Numbered from the stretch's first letter, positions 1-9,653 are shown. The stretch is DNA of 64,000 nt from Acidovorax sp. DW039 (GCF_037101375.1 NZ_AP029020.1:300915-364914); one strand, 5' to 3'. The notes: a model not told the origin generated them from the sequence alone. Numbers and translations: made by a program.

Positions 1-1
1 C

Positions 2-394
2 ACACTGGACCGACCGAAACTGCTAATCACTGACTACAAGGCGGCGGAACATCTGGTGATCGTCTCTGCCGGGACCGGGCACGGGATTGTCGATGAGCTG
101 ATACGAAAGTCGGGAATTGATCGCATTGTGCGGCTAAGCGTGCCGCACTTCGTGAGCGTGGGCCATATTCTGCAAGGCACGGAACTCGTGGCCACGGTGC
201 CTGAACGTCTGGCACAGAAGCTGGTGGAGCCTTTTGGCCTAGTGTCACGCACACATCCGGTGAAACTGCCCGAGGCACCCATCAGTATGTTCTGGCATGC
301 AAAAGTACACCGCGAGCCGGTAAATCAGTGGCTGAGGGGCATGATATTCGAATTGTTTGGCGGGAGTAGCACCGGTGACATAGGTTCGCCGTGA
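2..394 (+). CDS. LysR-family transcriptional regulator, 3' part (cut by window edge)
   Basis: The frame is already open at base 2, so the gene begins outside the window. The visible ~130 residues match the end of a LysR effector-binding domain: a VPHFVSVGHIL segment, then LVATVPERLAQ, then a short tail of the form FWHAKVHREPVNQWLR just before the stop. These are the last two beta-alpha units of the periplasmic-binding-protein-like fold that senses a small-molecule inducer. The N-terminal winged helix cannot be seen. No downstream partner is linked; the next gene is on the other strand. The family call is from sequence pattern alone; the regulated genes are unknown. Confidence 0.8.
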   Translation, partial: TLDRPKLLITDYKAAEHLVIVSAGTGHGIVDELIRKSGIDRIVRLSVPHFVSVGHILQGTELVATVPERLAQKLVEPFGLVSRTHPVKLPEAPISMFWHAKVHREPVNQWLRGMIFELFGGSSTGDIGSP

Positions 395-763
395 CCGCTG
401 GTCCCCAAAAAGGGTAAAGCGTAAATTTAGGGCACTTGCTGAACAAGTAATCGAATTGGACGATCCGCTTAGTAAAGAGTCGAACCAGTGCTAACCGAAG
501 TTCATTCGCAGTATGCATTCGAGCCCAATCGGTAGGCGCCCGTTACCGCACTTAGGTACTGAGGAGCGATCACGGCGCAAAGCTTATGCCACGATACGCT
601 CTGTTCTATCACCGCCAGAAACGTATCACGTTTGGTCCAATAACGGTAGGGTTCGAATCCTTCGCGTAGATATGCGCCCCCCGCCAATGGGTTGTTGCTT
701 CACTTTTCAGGTGCATCGATACATGCAAACATCCCGCCATCCTTGGATTTTTTCAGCGTTACC
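395..763. other. intergenic region, nothing recognised
   Basis: Several short frames exist on both strands but none has coding character or a ribosome-binding site that I would trust. A GGTTCGAATCC string near 649-660 resembles a tRNA T-arm, but no acceptor stem or anticodon arm surrounds it. Confidence 0.5.
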
Positions 764-2575
764 TTAAAAACTTTCCCATTCATCCTCCGCTCCACCGGAA
801 GCCTTGGCTGCGGGCTTGGTCGCCCCCCCTGCCCCGGGTCTGAGCGCTGGCGCAGCCTTGGCCACCGGTGCCGACAGGCTGGCCGCTGGCTTGGATGCCG
901 GGGTCTTGCCCAGCTTGGCTGCCGTCTGGCTGGTCTTGCCTGCCAAAGCACTCTTGGCGCTGTAAGCGGGGGCTGTAGTCCGGCTGATGCTGGGCGCGGG
1001 GGCTGCGCTGCGGTAGCTGGTGTCTTGTGCGAGCTTGAAGACGGCCACAGCGTTGACCAGTTCTCCGGCCTGACCATTGAGGCTGGCTGCAGCTGCGGCC
1101 ATTTCTTCCACCAAGGCGGCGTTTTGCTGGGTAGCCTGGTCCATTTGCGTGACGGCTTCTCCCACTTGACCCACGCCCTGGCTTTGTTCGCTACTGGCGG
1201 CGCTGATCTCGCCCATGATGTCGGTGACGCGGCGGATGGCGGTGACGACTTCGGTCATGGTCTCACCGGCTTTGTCCACCAAGAGGCTGCCCTGCTCCAC
1301 TCGCTCTACGCTGGCCATGATCAAGCTCTTGATTTCCTTGGCAGCCTCGGCACTGCGCCCTGCCAAGCTACGCACTTCACTAGCCACCACCGCAAAACCA
1401 CGGCCTTGCTCGCCTGCACGGGCAGCTTCTACAGCGGCGTTCAGCGCCAGGATGTTGGTCTGGAAGGCGATGCCGTCGATGACGGTGATGATGTCGGCAA
1501 TCTTGTTGCTGCTGGCGTTGATGCCTTTCATGGTCTCAACCACTTCGGCAACGACGGAGCCGCCTTGTTCTGCCACGCTGGAGGCGTTCATGGCCAGCTG
1601 GTTGGCGGTGCGGGCGTTGTCGGCGTTTTGGCGAACTGTGGAACTCAGTTCTTCCATGGAGGCTGCGGTTTCTTGCAATGCGCTGGCTTGATGCTCAGTA
1701 CGAGCACTCAGATCGCCAGTTCCAGCCGACAGCTCTCGCGCAGCGGTAAATACAGAGTCTGCAGAGCCTCGGACTTGTGAGATCGTCCCGACCAACTGCG
1801 TTCGCATACGCTCCAACTGATACAAAAGACTGCTTTGGTCTGTCGCAGCCACAGGAACCGTTGTGGCGAGGTCCCCTGCAGCAATGTGCTGGGCAGCTTC
1901 GGCGGCAACTGCTGGATCACCCCCCAACTGCTTTTTGACGGACGCAACAAGCCACCAACCCAGTACGCATGCAGATATCAAAAAGAAGATGAAAATCACT
2001 ACGAAGACATACACAGTCTGATTAACGGAATTGGCGACTCCTGTACTAACCCCTTGGGCGTGAGCTTCCTGCAGTTTCCCAGCTTCGAGAAATAAGTTTC
2101 TGATTTCAACGTGCAAGGGATCGGTTTTCTTGTTTAGTTCCTCCATGGCCCCATCTGCTCGCCCAGCATTAGCTTCAGAATAAAGGCGCCCAACCGATGA
2201 GGAGTATTCCGCCCACTTGGAGCGCAGCTTTCCACCAACAGCCTTGATTTCAGGAGTTAGCCCGTCCTTTTCCAGATAAGCAATCGCCTCTTCAATTACT
2301 TTGGTTGTTTTTCCGTTCAAGTCCAAAGTTTCAGCACGCGATTTCTCATCTGTTTTCAGAATATAGGGATACATGCGTCGGAAGTGGACCGCGGCTTGGC
2401 GTCCAGCATCCACCACAAGCCGCAGGGGAACGACGGTGTCGCCATACATACTGGACACAGCACTGGAAGCCCTGAGCAGTTGGGTTCCTCCCAAAGCCGA
2501 CACAATGATCAGGCCAGAGATGCAGTAGATCAAAAGAAAACTGATCTTAAAAACAAGGCTTTTCCCTGCAAACAT
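764..2575 (-). CDS. methyl-accepting chemotaxis protein with C-terminal EWESF tether
   Basis: A 603-residue transmembrane chemoreceptor. A first membrane helix at about residues 8-30 and a second at about 190-212 enclose a ~155-residue periplasmic domain, probably a four-helix bundle. A HAMP linker follows, then the cytoplasmic coiled coil with the invariant hairpin tip ([20 protein letters not shown]). A ~70-residue Ala/Pro/Lys-rich tail ends in EWESF, resembling the NWETF-type pentapeptide that tethers CheR and CheB. Such receptors pass ligand occupancy to CheW/CheA and are methylated on glutamates beside the tip. The ATG start has AAGGAAGGGG upstream. The ligand cannot be inferred. Confidence 0.95.
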   Translation of the reverse strand: MFAGKSLVFKISFLLIYCISGLIIVSALGGTQLLRASSAVSSMYGDTVVPLRLVVDAGRQAAVHFRRMYPYILKTDEKSRAETLDLNGKTTKVIEEAIAYLEKDGLTPEIKAVGGKLRSKWAEYSSSVGRLYSEANAGRADGAMEELNKKTDPLHVEIRNLFLEAGKLQEAHAQGVSTGVANSVNQTVYVFVVIFIFFLISACVLGWWLVASVKKQLGGDPAVAAEAAQHIAAGDLATTVPVAATDQSSLLYQLERMRTQLVGTISQVRGSADSVFTAARELSAGTGDLSARTEHQASALQETAASMEELSSTVRQNADNARTANQLAMNASSVAEQGGSVVAEVVETMKGINASSNKIADIITVIDGIAFQTNILALNAAVEAARAGEQGRGFAVVASEVRSLAGRSAEAAKEIKSLIMASVERVEQGSLLVDKAGETMTEVVTAIRRVTDIMGEISAASSEQSQGVGQVGEAVTQMDQATQQNAALVEEMAAAAASLNGQAGELVNAVAVFKLAQDTSYRSAAPAPSISRTTAPAYSAKSALAGKTSQTAAKLGKTPASKPAASLSAPVAKAAPALRPGAGGATKPAAKASGGAEDEWESF

Positions 2576-2726
2576 ACAAGTCCCCTTCCTTTTCTCATCG
2601 ATCTGGGCTCAGTTTCAGCGGAGTATGCAACACAATCAATATATTAAAAATATAGCATTTGGATGAGATTTTTATTCGTCGTTGCACTAGAAAAGATCAC
2701 CTGTACGTAACTCGTATCAGGCAACT

Positions 2727-3502
2727 AGAGCGTGTAATGAACTTTGTTCCGTGATTACGGAACCGAGGGGAGAGTCTGTAGAGACCCCGCAAGCCTGACT
2801 TGACCTTGATGGATCAGCACGCGCCCCAGCGCAAGCATGATCTGCGCGAGTGTTCAACGCGCTGCGTTGGCTGGTGCGCGCGGGAGCACCCTGGCGGATG
2901 CTGCCCAACGATCTGCCGCCTTGGGAAGCGGTCTACCAGCAAAGCAGGCGCTGGCTTGACGCGGGCTGCTTCGAGGCGACGGTGTCGGATCTGCGCTCCA
3001 TCATTCGCATAGCACAAGGGCGCCAGGGCCAGCCCAGCGCAGTAGTGATGGATGGGCGCACGCTGCAATCTAGTTGCGAGAGCGGTCCACGTGCAGCCTA
3101 CGACGGACACAAACGCAAGCGCGGCAGCAAGGTGCACATGGCCGTGGACACGCTGGGCCACTTGCTGGCAGTGCATGTCACGCCTGCAGACGAACAGGAA
3201 CGTGCGCAGGTGCAGCGCCTGTGCGAAGAATACAGCAGGCCACGCGCCGCACGGTACAACTGGCCTGGGCAGATAAAGGCTATACGAGTGAACCTGCCCG
3301 AAGCAAGGAAAGCTTTGTACAGCTGCCGCGTCGCTGGGCGGTGGAGAGAAGCTTTGGCTGGCTGCCGAGGTTTCGCAGGCTCTCCAGGGACTACAAGCGA
3401 CTACCCGAGGTGCTGGGTGGGCTGCATTTCCTGGTGGTTGCGGTGCTCATGCGGCACGCTACCGCACGATACTCGCTGTAGCGGGAAGTTCATAACACGC
3501 GC
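2727..3502 (+). mobile_element. IS5-family insertion sequence, inactive copy with both ends
   Basis: The two ends form imperfect inverted repeats: GCGTGTAATGAACTTT on the left (from 2730), and on the right a segment whose reverse complement reads GCGTGTTATGAACTTC (ending about 3502). Between them lies a broken transposase. Total length is about 776 bp, short for the group because of an internal deletion. I could not find a convincing target duplication, so the insertion is old or its flanks were rearranged. Confidence 0.75.
2809..3481 (+). pseudogene. IS5-family DDE transposase, frameshifted and internally deleted
   Basis: Three frames together reconstruct one transposase. The first piece (DQHAPQRKHDLRE, from 2809) loses frame near 2846, apparently by one missing base. 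The second runs through FNALRWLVRAGAPWRMLP, VVMDGRTLQ (first catalytic Asp) and [20 protein letters not shown] to about 3260. The third carries [12 protein letters not shown] (second Asp) and [19 protein letters not shown] (catalytic Glu) to the stop. Between the second Asp and the last block some 20-25 residues usual for this group are absent. Two frameshifts plus a deletion make activity very unlikely. Confidence 0.85.
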
Positions 3503-3828
3503 TGGACGAGCACTCGCGATCTCACCCCGCTACCACGTATACATCTCGTCGGCGATCAGGGCCGCAGGGCACTGCTGAGCAATGCTGCCCACTGTGAGCC
3601 TGATGTACTCGGTAGCTTCTAGCCCGCCTTAAAGTCCATTTCCGCCATCGCACCCATCTTTGCAATTTGCATATCCGATCAAAAGGGCTCCTTAGTCATC
3701 ACGATCATTGCCAAGCAAGTGGGCAGGAGTGAAAAACTGATCTGTACGCCAATTAGTTTCTTTAAATTTGTGGGAGCGAGGCTAAAAAGCATTGCTAGTT
3801 GTGATCATTGATTGTTTGTAAAGTTTTT

Positions 3829-3850
3829 GCAAACGCGAATCATTGCTATT
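3829..3850 (+). promoter_or_regulatory. candidate Fur box upstream of the PepSY-ApbE operon
   Basis: GCAAACGCGAATCATTGCTATT lies about 75 bases before the first gene of the operon and resembles the Fur consensus, with the GCGAATCATT core typical of beta-proteobacterial sites. It is imperfect, so iron control is an inference supported mainly by the operon's content. The rest of 3503-3924 shows no gene. Confidence 0.45.
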
Positions 3851-3924
3851 ACCAAAGAATAAAATCGCTTGCTTGAGATGCAACGCCGATTTCGTGAGGT
3901 GGTTGCAAGAGCTTTTCCCTTTGC

Positions 3925-4554
3925 ATGACCCCACCCTCAGACCATCGCCGACGCTCCTTCTGGCTCAAGACATTGCACGAGTGGCACTGGGTCAGCTCGG
4001 CCATCTGTCTGCTGGGCATGCTGCTGTTTGCCATCACTGGCATCACGCTCAACCATGCCGGACAGATTGAGTCCAAGCCAGACGTGACGCGTTCGCACGC
4101 CCAGGTCCCAGAGGCCTTGTTGCAGGGGCTGGCTGCAAGGGCTGAAGACACCAAACGGTCGCCCGTACCGCCTGAACTGGCGCATTGGGCGCAACAGCAA
4201 TGGGGCCTGTCGCTACAGGGGCGGGAGGCCGAGTGGGCGCCGGAAGAAATCTACGTGTCGATGCCACGCCCAGGCGGTGATGCCTGGCTGCGCGTGGGCC
4301 TGCAGGATGGTGAGGCGGAGTACGAGCACACAGACCGTGGCTGGGTGGCGTATTTCAACGATCTGCACAAAGGCCGTAGCACAGGGGCTGCGTGGAACTG
4401 GTTCATCGACCTGTTTGCGGTGGCTTGTCTGGTGTTCTCCATCACCGGGCTTTTCATTTTGAAGATGCATGCGGGCAACCGCCCCTGGACCTGGCCTTTG
4501 GTCGGTCTCGGGCTGGTGCTGCCAGCCCTGCTCGCACTGCTTTTGATCCATTGA
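3925..4554 (+). CDS. PepSY-associated transmembrane protein
   Basis: This 209-residue inner-membrane protein has helices at about 13-42 (HEWHWVSSAICLLGMLLFAITGI), 156-178 (WNWFIDLFAVACLVFSITGLFIL) and 188-208, with a ~110-residue PepSY-like periplasmic segment between the first two. The HEWHW and DLHKGRSTGAAWNWFID motifs are typical of PepSY_TM proteins, which are small relatives of ferric-siderophore and haem reductases; the histidines may bind haem. It is first in a five-gene + strand operon ending in an NADPH-flavin reductase, so a role in passing electrons across the membrane to ferric chelates is likely but inferred. Confidence 0.85.
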   Translation: MTPPSDHRRRSFWLKTLHEWHWVSSAICLLGMLLFAITGITLNHAGQIESKPDVTRSHAQVPEALLQGLAARAEDTKRSPVPPELAHWAQQQWGLSLQGREAEWAPEEIYVSMPRPGGDAWLRVGLQDGEAEYEHTDRGWVAYFNDLHKGRSTGAAWNWFIDLFAVACLVFSITGLFILKMHAGNRPWTWPLVGLGLVLPALLALLLIH

Positions 4555-4621
4555 TTCCTCTTGGATCCCCTCTTGGTCCCTTTTTGATTTCTGACTGATC
4601 CGTTTGAAGAAAGACCTGTCT

Positions 4622-5170
4622 ATGTCAATGTGTTTCTCATCGCGCCCGTCTGCCCGGCTGCGCTACACCGTGGCGCTGGGCGCATGCCTGGGGGCACCTG
4701 CCTTTGCTGCAGGGCTGGGCGTAGGGGTGGAAATCCCCCGCCTGCAGGTGGCTGAATACCACCGCCCCTACGTGGCCATCTGGTTGGAGCGGGCTGACAA
4801 CACCGTCGCCTCCACCTTGTCGGTCTGGTATGACGTGCGGCTCAAGAACGCCGAGGGCTCGGGAACCAAGTGGCTCAAGGACATGCGCCAATGGTGGCGT
4901 CGCACGGGGCGAGACCTTGAAATGCCCATCGACGGGGTGACCAGCCCGACCCGGCCGGCAGGCAAGCACCAGTTGCAGTTCACCGAAGGCAAGAACCCCT
5001 TTACTGCGCTGCCCGCAGGCAACTACAAGCTGGTGGTGGAGGCCGCACGCGAAGTGGGGGGGCGCGAGGTCGTTTCCGTGCCTTTCACCTGGCCTGTGGC
5101 CAAGGCCCAGCAATTGCGCGCTGCAGGCAGCAGCGAGCTGGGCGAGATCACGCTCGATCTCAAGCCCTGA
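4622..5170 (+). CDS. DUF2271 periplasmic protein
   Basis: The 182-residue product has a signal peptide (about residues 1-26, likely cut after APAFA) and a single DUF2271 domain with the family's RPYVAIWLE, WLKDMRQWWR and GVTSPTRPAGKH motifs. An in-frame TTG at 4604 is possible, but ATG 4622 has GAAGAAAG at good spacing. DUF2271 proteins sit beside PepSY, DUF4198 and ApbE genes in Fur-regulated clusters and are thought to belong to extracytoplasmic flavin-dependent electron transfer. The biochemical role is not established. Gap to the previous gene is 67 bases. Confidence 0.85.
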   Translation: MSMCFSSRPSARLRYTVALGACLGAPAFAAGLGVGVEIPRLQVAEYHRPYVAIWLERADNTVASTLSVWYDVRLKNAEGSGTKWLKDMRQWWRRTGRDLEMPIDGVTSPTRPAGKHQLQFTEGKNPFTALPAGNYKLVVEAAREVGGREVVSVPFTWPVAKAQQLRAAGSSELGEITLDLKP

Positions 5171-5243
5171 CGGGCGGCAGGCCCTGTGCAAATTTTCCTA
5201 ACCGACAGTTCCAACTGACTGTCCGCTCACTCGGAGTTAACTG

Positions 5244-6056
5244 ATGCAATTTCCTGTTCGTTTCGCACGCTTTGCCGCAGGCGCGGCCCTTTTGGCGGGT
5301 CTGACATCCGTGGCCCAGGCCCACAACATATGGCTGCTGCCCTCCAGCACGGTACTTTCCAAGGCTGAATGGATCACAGTGGATGCCGCAGTCTCCAACG
5401 ACCTGTTCTTCTTCAATCACGTCCCCCTGGGGCTGGACAATCTGGTCGTGACAGCCCCTGACGGCTCCACCGTGGCCCCGGAGAACACCCTGCGTGGCAA
5501 GCTGCGCAGTGTGTTTGACCTTAACCTGACCCAGCCGGGCACTTACCGCCTGGCCGTAGTCAACGGGGGACTTATGGCCACCTACAAAGACAAGAACGGC
5601 CAGCCGCGCCGCTGGCGTGGAACCCCCGAGAAATTTGCCGCCGAAGTACCTGCCGATGCGCAGGACTTGAAGGTTATCCAGTCGGCCAATCGCGTAGAGA
5701 CCTACGTCACGGTGGGTAAGCCCAGTGCCGTCAAGCCCACCGGCAAGGGTCTGGAGCTGGTGCCCGTGACCCACCCCAATGACCTGGTCAAGGGTGAGAA
5801 GGCCACCTTTGCCTTCCAGGTGGACGGCAAGCCTGCGGCGAATGTGGAGGTAACGCTGGTGGCGGGCAGTTCGCGCTACCGCGACAAGCTGGGTGAGATC
5901 AAGGTCAGTACCGATGCGCAGGGCCAGTTCAGCATCACCTGGCCCGCAGCAGGCATGTACTGGGTGGATGCCGATGTGAATGATGACAAGACCTCCGTTC
6001 CCCAGGCCAAGGAGCGACGTCTGTCGTACGTAGGCACGCTCGAAGTCTTGCCTTGA
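5244..6056 (+). CDS. DUF4198 periplasmic protein
   Basis: A 270-residue exported protein with a signal peptide ending in VAQA before HNIWLLPSS. The mature N-terminus beginning with His and the HNIWLLP block are characteristic of DUF4198 (NikM/CbiK-like beta-sandwich) proteins, where a leading histidine can bind a metal. A second beta-sandwich, about residues 175-262, ends in a GMYWVDADV strand. Its place between DUF2271 and ApbE suggests a metal-binding periplasmic partner of an iron-reduction system; the metal is inferred, not shown. The stop overlaps the upstream part of the apbE frame, consistent with translational coupling. Confidence 0.85.
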   Translation: MQFPVRFARFAAGAALLAGLTSVAQAHNIWLLPSSTVLSKAEWITVDAAVSNDLFFFNHVPLGLDNLVVTAPDGSTVAPENTLRGKLRSVFDLNLTQPGTYRLAVVNGGLMATYKDKNGQPRRWRGTPEKFAAEVPADAQDLKVIQSANRVETYVTVGKPSAVKPTGKGLELVPVTHPNDLVKGEKATFAFQVDGKPAANVEVTLVAGSSRYRDKLGEIKVSTDAQGQFSITWPAAGMYWVDADVNDDKTSVPQAKERRLSYVGTLEVLP

Positions 6057-6061
6057 GGCTG

Positions 6062-7180
6062 ATGTACCACCGCTCTGCGCCCCCGGTGCGCGTGCGCTTT
6101 GGTGCGGGCTGCAACCTTGGTGGGCTTTGCCCGCCAGCTCCCACAGCGACCTCCCCCCAGCCACAGGGCGCAGGGTGGAGCGCTTCCGCCCTAGCTGCAC
6201 CGGTGCTGCGCGCTCGTGACCCGACGGTCCTGCACACGCTGGCAGGCGAAACCATGGGGACCACCTGGTCGGTGCGGCTGGCCAATCCGGCCTTTGCTCC
6301 GCTGGAGCCGGTGCAGCAGGCCGTGCAGGCTGCGCTGGACAGGGTGGTGCAGCAAATGAGCCATTGGGACGCTGCCTCAGACCTCTCGTGCTTCAACAGC
6401 GCCGCGGCGGGCTCATGGCACACCCTGGCCCCGGAGTTTGCGCAGGTGATGGCCTGTGCCATGCACTGGTGGCAGGCCAGCGGTGGCGCGTGGGACCCGA
6501 CCGTCGGGCCGCTGGTGCAGGCCTGGGGTTTTGGCCCCGCCTCGCGCAGCAGGGCAACGTCTGGTGAGGAATGGTTGCCGCCCAGTCCGCACGTGTTGCA
6601 GGCGGCGCTGGGGCGGGTGGGGTTTGACCGTCTGCAGTTGCGCTTGGCTGAGTGCCAGATGCACCAGCCCGGTGGCGTGCAGCTGGACCTGAGTGGGATT
6701 GCCAAGGGCTTTGGCGTGGATGAGGTGGCCCGCACACTGCATGCGCTGGGCTTCAGTGCCTTTTTGGTGGAAGTGGGCGGCGAGTTGCGTGCCCACGGTC
6801 AGCGGCCCGACGGCCACCCCTGGCGCGTGCAGGTGGCGGCGGTACCCGGACACACCGGGGCACCCCTGGTGCTGCGCCTGCAGGAGATGGCGGTTGCCAC
6901 CTCGGGCGACCACTGGCATGCCTTTGAGCACGGAGGCAGGCGCTATTCCCACACGCTGGATCCACGCACCGCAGAGCCTGTCGCCCATGCACTGAGCAGC
7001 GTGACAGTGCTGCACCCCGACTGCATGCAGGCCGACGCTCTGGCCACGGTGCTGACCGTGCTGGGCCCTCAGGAAGGCCTCACGTTTGCGCAGGACCACG
7101 GCATTGCGGCCCTGCTGTGCGAACGCACGGCACACGGCCCGCTGCTCCACGCCAGTGCTGCGTGGGAACAGAAGGACTGA
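6062..7180 (+). CDS. apbE: FAD:protein FMN transferase
   Basis: ApbE cleaves FAD and attaches FMN covalently to Thr/Ser of exported target proteins. The 372-residue product carries GETMGTTWSVRL near the N-terminus, MSHWDAASDLSCFN, VQLDLSGIAKGFGVDEVA, LVEVGGELRAHG, SGDHWHAFEHGGRRYSHTLDPRTAEP and the metal-binding QADALATVL segment, covering the whole domain. A TTG nine bases upstream is also in frame; ATG 6062 is preferred. The first ~60 residues are Pro/Ala-rich and may form an anchor. A covalent FMN acceptor is expected nearby; the PepSY protein has an RSTGAAW stretch, but that is also a normal family motif, so the acceptor stays unproven. Confidence 0.93.
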   Translation: MYHRSAPPVRVRFGAGCNLGGLCPPAPTATSPQPQGAGWSASALAAPVLRARDPTVLHTLAGETMGTTWSVRLANPAFAPLEPVQQAVQAALDRVVQQMSHWDAASDLSCFNSAAAGSWHTLAPEFAQVMACAMHWWQASGGAWDPTVGPLVQAWGFGPASRSRATSGEEWLPPSPHVLQAALGRVGFDRLQLRLAECQMHQPGGVQLDLSGIAKGFGVDEVARTLHALGFSAFLVEVGGELRAHGQRPDGHPWRVQVAAVPGHTGAPLVLRLQEMAVATSGDHWHAFEHGGRRYSHTLDPRTAEPVAHALSSVTVLHPDCMQADALATVLTVLGPQEGLTFAQDHGIAALLCERTAHGPLLHASAAWEQKD

Positions 7181-7187
7181 CCCCTTG

Positions 7188-8573
7188 ATGACAGGATGGA
7201 ACCCCACAGCCACGCGGTGGCTGCTTGCTGGTGCGCTGGTGGTGGGCTACGCAGCGCTGTGTTTCGCCATCTGGTGGCGCGAGCGCGCAAAGCGCCAACG
7301 GGCTGCGGCAGAAGCAGCCGCCTTGGCCGCCGCGCGGCAAGGGGTGGATGCCTTGCTGGTCGTCTATGCCAGCCAAACCGGGCAGGCCCAGGAAATAGCG
7401 CTGGAGACGGCCCGCCAGCTGCATGCGGCGGGCGAACCTGTGCGCATCTGCCCCATGCATGAACTGACGCCCGATGCCTTGCAGGCCGCCCGGCATGTGC
7501 TGTGGGTGCTGAGCACCTGCGGCGAAGGCGACCCGCCCGACCATGCCGCCCGCTTTGCCAGCGAGGTCATGGCGCGCGCGCTGGATCTTTCCCGTCTGCG
7601 CTATGGCCTGCTGTCGCTTGGGGACCGGCAGTACACCCATTTCTGCGGCTTTGGCCGCAGCGTGGACGCATGGCTGCAGCGTTGCGGTGCCACGCAGTCA
7701 TTTGTGCCAGTGGAAATGGACAATGGAGACCCCCAGGCGCTGCAGCAGTGGCAGGCCAGCCTGGCCCAGGTGGCCCACGTCAGCGACCTGTCGGCCTGGC
7801 GGGCTCCGGAGTTCGAAAACTGGACCTTGAGCCACCGCCTGCATCTGAACCCCGGCAGCGCTGGCTCACCGGTGTTTCACATCGAACTGGCCCCACCTGA
7901 GGGGGCCGCTGGGCCGCTGGCGTGGGAGTCAGGTGACCTGGTTCAGGTGCGACCGCCGCAGGAGCCGGACCGTCCGCGTGAATACTCCATTGCCTCGGTG
8001 GCCAGCGACGGGCGCGTTCATCTGCTGGTGCGCCAGCTGCTGCGGCCCGATGGCACGCAGGGCGTGGCCTCCACCTGGCTCACGCACGGTGCCCCCTTGG
8101 GCTCGGCAGTGGCCTTGCGGCTGCGCCCGCACAGCAATTTCCGGCTGGAAGAGAATGCCCGCCGCCCCCTGATCCTGATCGGCAACGGCACGGGCCTGGC
8201 CGGGCTGCGTGGACACCTGCGCGCTCGCCAGGCCCTCCAGGCAGGGCCCAACTGGCTGATTTGGGGCGAGCGCAATGCCGCGTTGGACTTCCACTATCAG
8301 CACGAGCTGAAAGCCTGGCTGCAGCAGGGGCACCTGCAGCGGCTGGACGCCGTGTTCTCCCGCGACCAGCCCCACCGCGTGTATGTGCAGCATGTGTTGC
8401 GTGATGAGGCCGACACCGTGCGCGCCTGGGTTGCCCAAGGGGCCGCGCTGTACGTATGCGGTAGCCTGCAGGGCATGGCGCAAGAGGTGGACCAGATGCT
8501 GCGCCTCATCCTGGGTGCGCAGCCACTGGACGACCTGCTGCGGCAAGGGCGATATCGGCGTGACGTGTATTGA
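7188..8573 (+). CDS. membrane-anchored flavodoxin / FAD-NADPH reductase (CysJ-like)
   Basis: At 461 residues this is a compact diflavin reductase. An N-terminal membrane helix (about 9-27) is followed by a flavodoxin domain (VVYASQTGQAQEIA; WVLSTCGEGDPPDHA; LGDRQYTHFCGFG), then a ferredoxin-reductase unit with REYSIASV binding FAD and NGTGLAGLRGHL plus LYVCGSLQGMAQEVD binding NADPH. It ends RRDVY, an aromatic terminus usual in this fold. It likely passes NADPH electrons through FAD and FMN to the PepSY or flavinylated partner encoded upstream. ATG 7188 starts seven bases after apbE. It lacks the connecting domain of full-length CysJ. Confidence 0.9.
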   Translation: MTGWNPTATRWLLAGALVVGYAALCFAIWWRERAKRQRAAAEAAALAAARQGVDALLVVYASQTGQAQEIALETARQLHAAGEPVRICPMHELTPDALQAARHVLWVLSTCGEGDPPDHAARFASEVMARALDLSRLRYGLLSLGDRQYTHFCGFGRSVDAWLQRCGATQSFVPVEMDNGDPQALQQWQASLAQVAHVSDLSAWRAPEFENWTLSHRLHLNPGSAGSPVFHIELAPPEGAAGPLAWESGDLVQVRPPQEPDRPREYSIASVASDGRVHLLVRQLLRPDGTQGVASTWLTHGAPLGSAVALRLRPHSNFRLEENARRPLILIGNGTGLAGLRGHLRARQALQAGPNWLIWGERNAALDFHYQHELKAWLQQGHLQRLDAVFSRDQPHRVYVQHVLRDEADTVRAWVAQGAALYVCGSLQGMAQEVDQMLRLILGAQPLDDLLRQGRYRRDVY

Positions 8574-8710
8574 AAACAAATTCGTGAACTCCGAAGGACA
8601 GTTTTACCGAAAGCTTCAATCACCACACAAATCTGATTAGTGCACGACAAGTCAACTGGTGACTGTTCCGAAATCAAGGCTTGATGTACTCATTTAAAAA
8701 ACATGGATGT

Positions 8711-9230
8711 GAGATTCTGAGAGTCTGTTTACTATCTTTGTTTGGCGAAAAGAATGCCGTACCAAAGCGAGATAAGCAGATAGAAGTTCGCTGAAATTGA
8801 GCCACTGCTGCGCAGGGAGTGCGCTTGCTGGAATCCACATTGCGGTGGACACTGATAGAGCTTAGGCAGGCTATTGCGGTAACCACGGCAGAGGTGACGG
8901 ACCGCCAAAAACGCTGCATGCATTGCAGCGCTGTAGATAGGCTTTGAGCCAAGTGCAAGTCTTGCTGGGTGACAGCGGCTATGTGGGCAAGCCATTCGCC
9001 AGAGGCGCTCAAGACATTCTGGGTGCGCACGTCACCGTACAGATCCCTAAACGCACTGAGCCGCATAACTTCACAAGCTGATGTCCAAGCGTTGGGGGGT
9101 GTAGCGCAGCTTTGCCTGGCTGGACAAGAACAGCGGTTGTGGAAGAAACTGCGAGAGGTCGCTTAACACCAGCTTACAGTTGATCGCTTGGCGTTCTTGG
9201 CGCTGCTGCCCAAAAGATTTTGAACAGGTT
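8711..9230 (+). pseudogene. degenerate IS5-family transposase remnant
   Basis: Pieces of one transposase can be read on the + strand: HIAVDT near 8835, then VQVLLGDSGYVGKPFARGAQDILGAH (Asp motif) near 8945-9030, then MSKRW/VERSFAWLDKN at about 9080-9125 and CERSLNTSLQL just before a terminal AGATTTTGAACAGG. Frameshifts and stops lie between the pieces. A GAGAGTCTGTTTACT string at about 8710 may be the left end. Too decayed to act. Its final bases resemble a second scrap near 18,556-18,610. Confidence 0.7.
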
Positions 9231-9422
9231 CCAAGATACAAGATTTAGAGCATGCAGATACAGTGACAGCGATTTCAACGGGCTTTCGCGTGCTGACATC
9301 ATCAGGACACTGGCGGCAGGCGCCAGACATTCGGCACCCCGATCGGAAATGCCGACCATCTTGCCTGTAACAAAGCCAAGGCATGGCGCTACGACATCGC
9401 TCCTGCACATAAGATCACGTCC

Positions 9423-9653
9423 ATGGTCTTTGCCACAAAACCTGAGAGCGAACTCGCAGAAAGAAAGCTGACGCTGAACATTGCAGACTCCGTTCCTGTA
9501 GCCACATGGCACATAGCCCTGGTCTTGGCACAGGGCTATGTGCACCGGCTGGGTCACTCGGACGGATTCAGCGCTGATTTCTCGCCTTGCATTACCCAGC
9601 TCCAGTCGCATGTGGATCTGGCTTCCCAGCGTATCCAGCGACTGGCCAAGTGA
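9423..9653 (+). CDS. small hypothetical protein, first gene of recombinase operon
   Basis: A 76-residue frame starting MVFATKPESELAERKLT. The stop TGA overlaps the ATG of the next gene (ATGA at 9653), the same coupling seen at the integrase start, which argues that it is translated. No family was recognised and no membrane helix is evident. Because the frame crosses the edge of IS-derived DNA, it could also be chance. Confidence 0.4.
   Translation: MVFATKPESELAERKLTLNIADSVPVATWHIALVLAQGYVHRLGHSDGFSADFSPCITQLQSHVDLASQRIQRLAK

Noticed and set aside
641..675. tRNA-like GGTTCGAATCC string
   Set aside because: The T-arm stem is only about three pairs, and no acceptor stem, anticodon arm or CCA end is found around it.
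692..1780. Long + strand open frame opposite the first MCP
   Set aside because: It is antisense to a clear chemoreceptor and has Gly/His/Ala composition typical of the shadow of a GC-rich gene. Similar antisense frames at 25737-27188, 27369-28643, 53588-54442 and 54295-55458 were dropped for the same reason.
2850..3578. Intact IS5 transposase using programmed frameshifting
   Set aside because: Two separate frame changes plus a missing internal segment cannot be restored by one programmed shift.
8674..9066. Minus-strand 130-codon frame
   Set aside because: It is the antisense of a recognisable decayed transposase read on the + strand.
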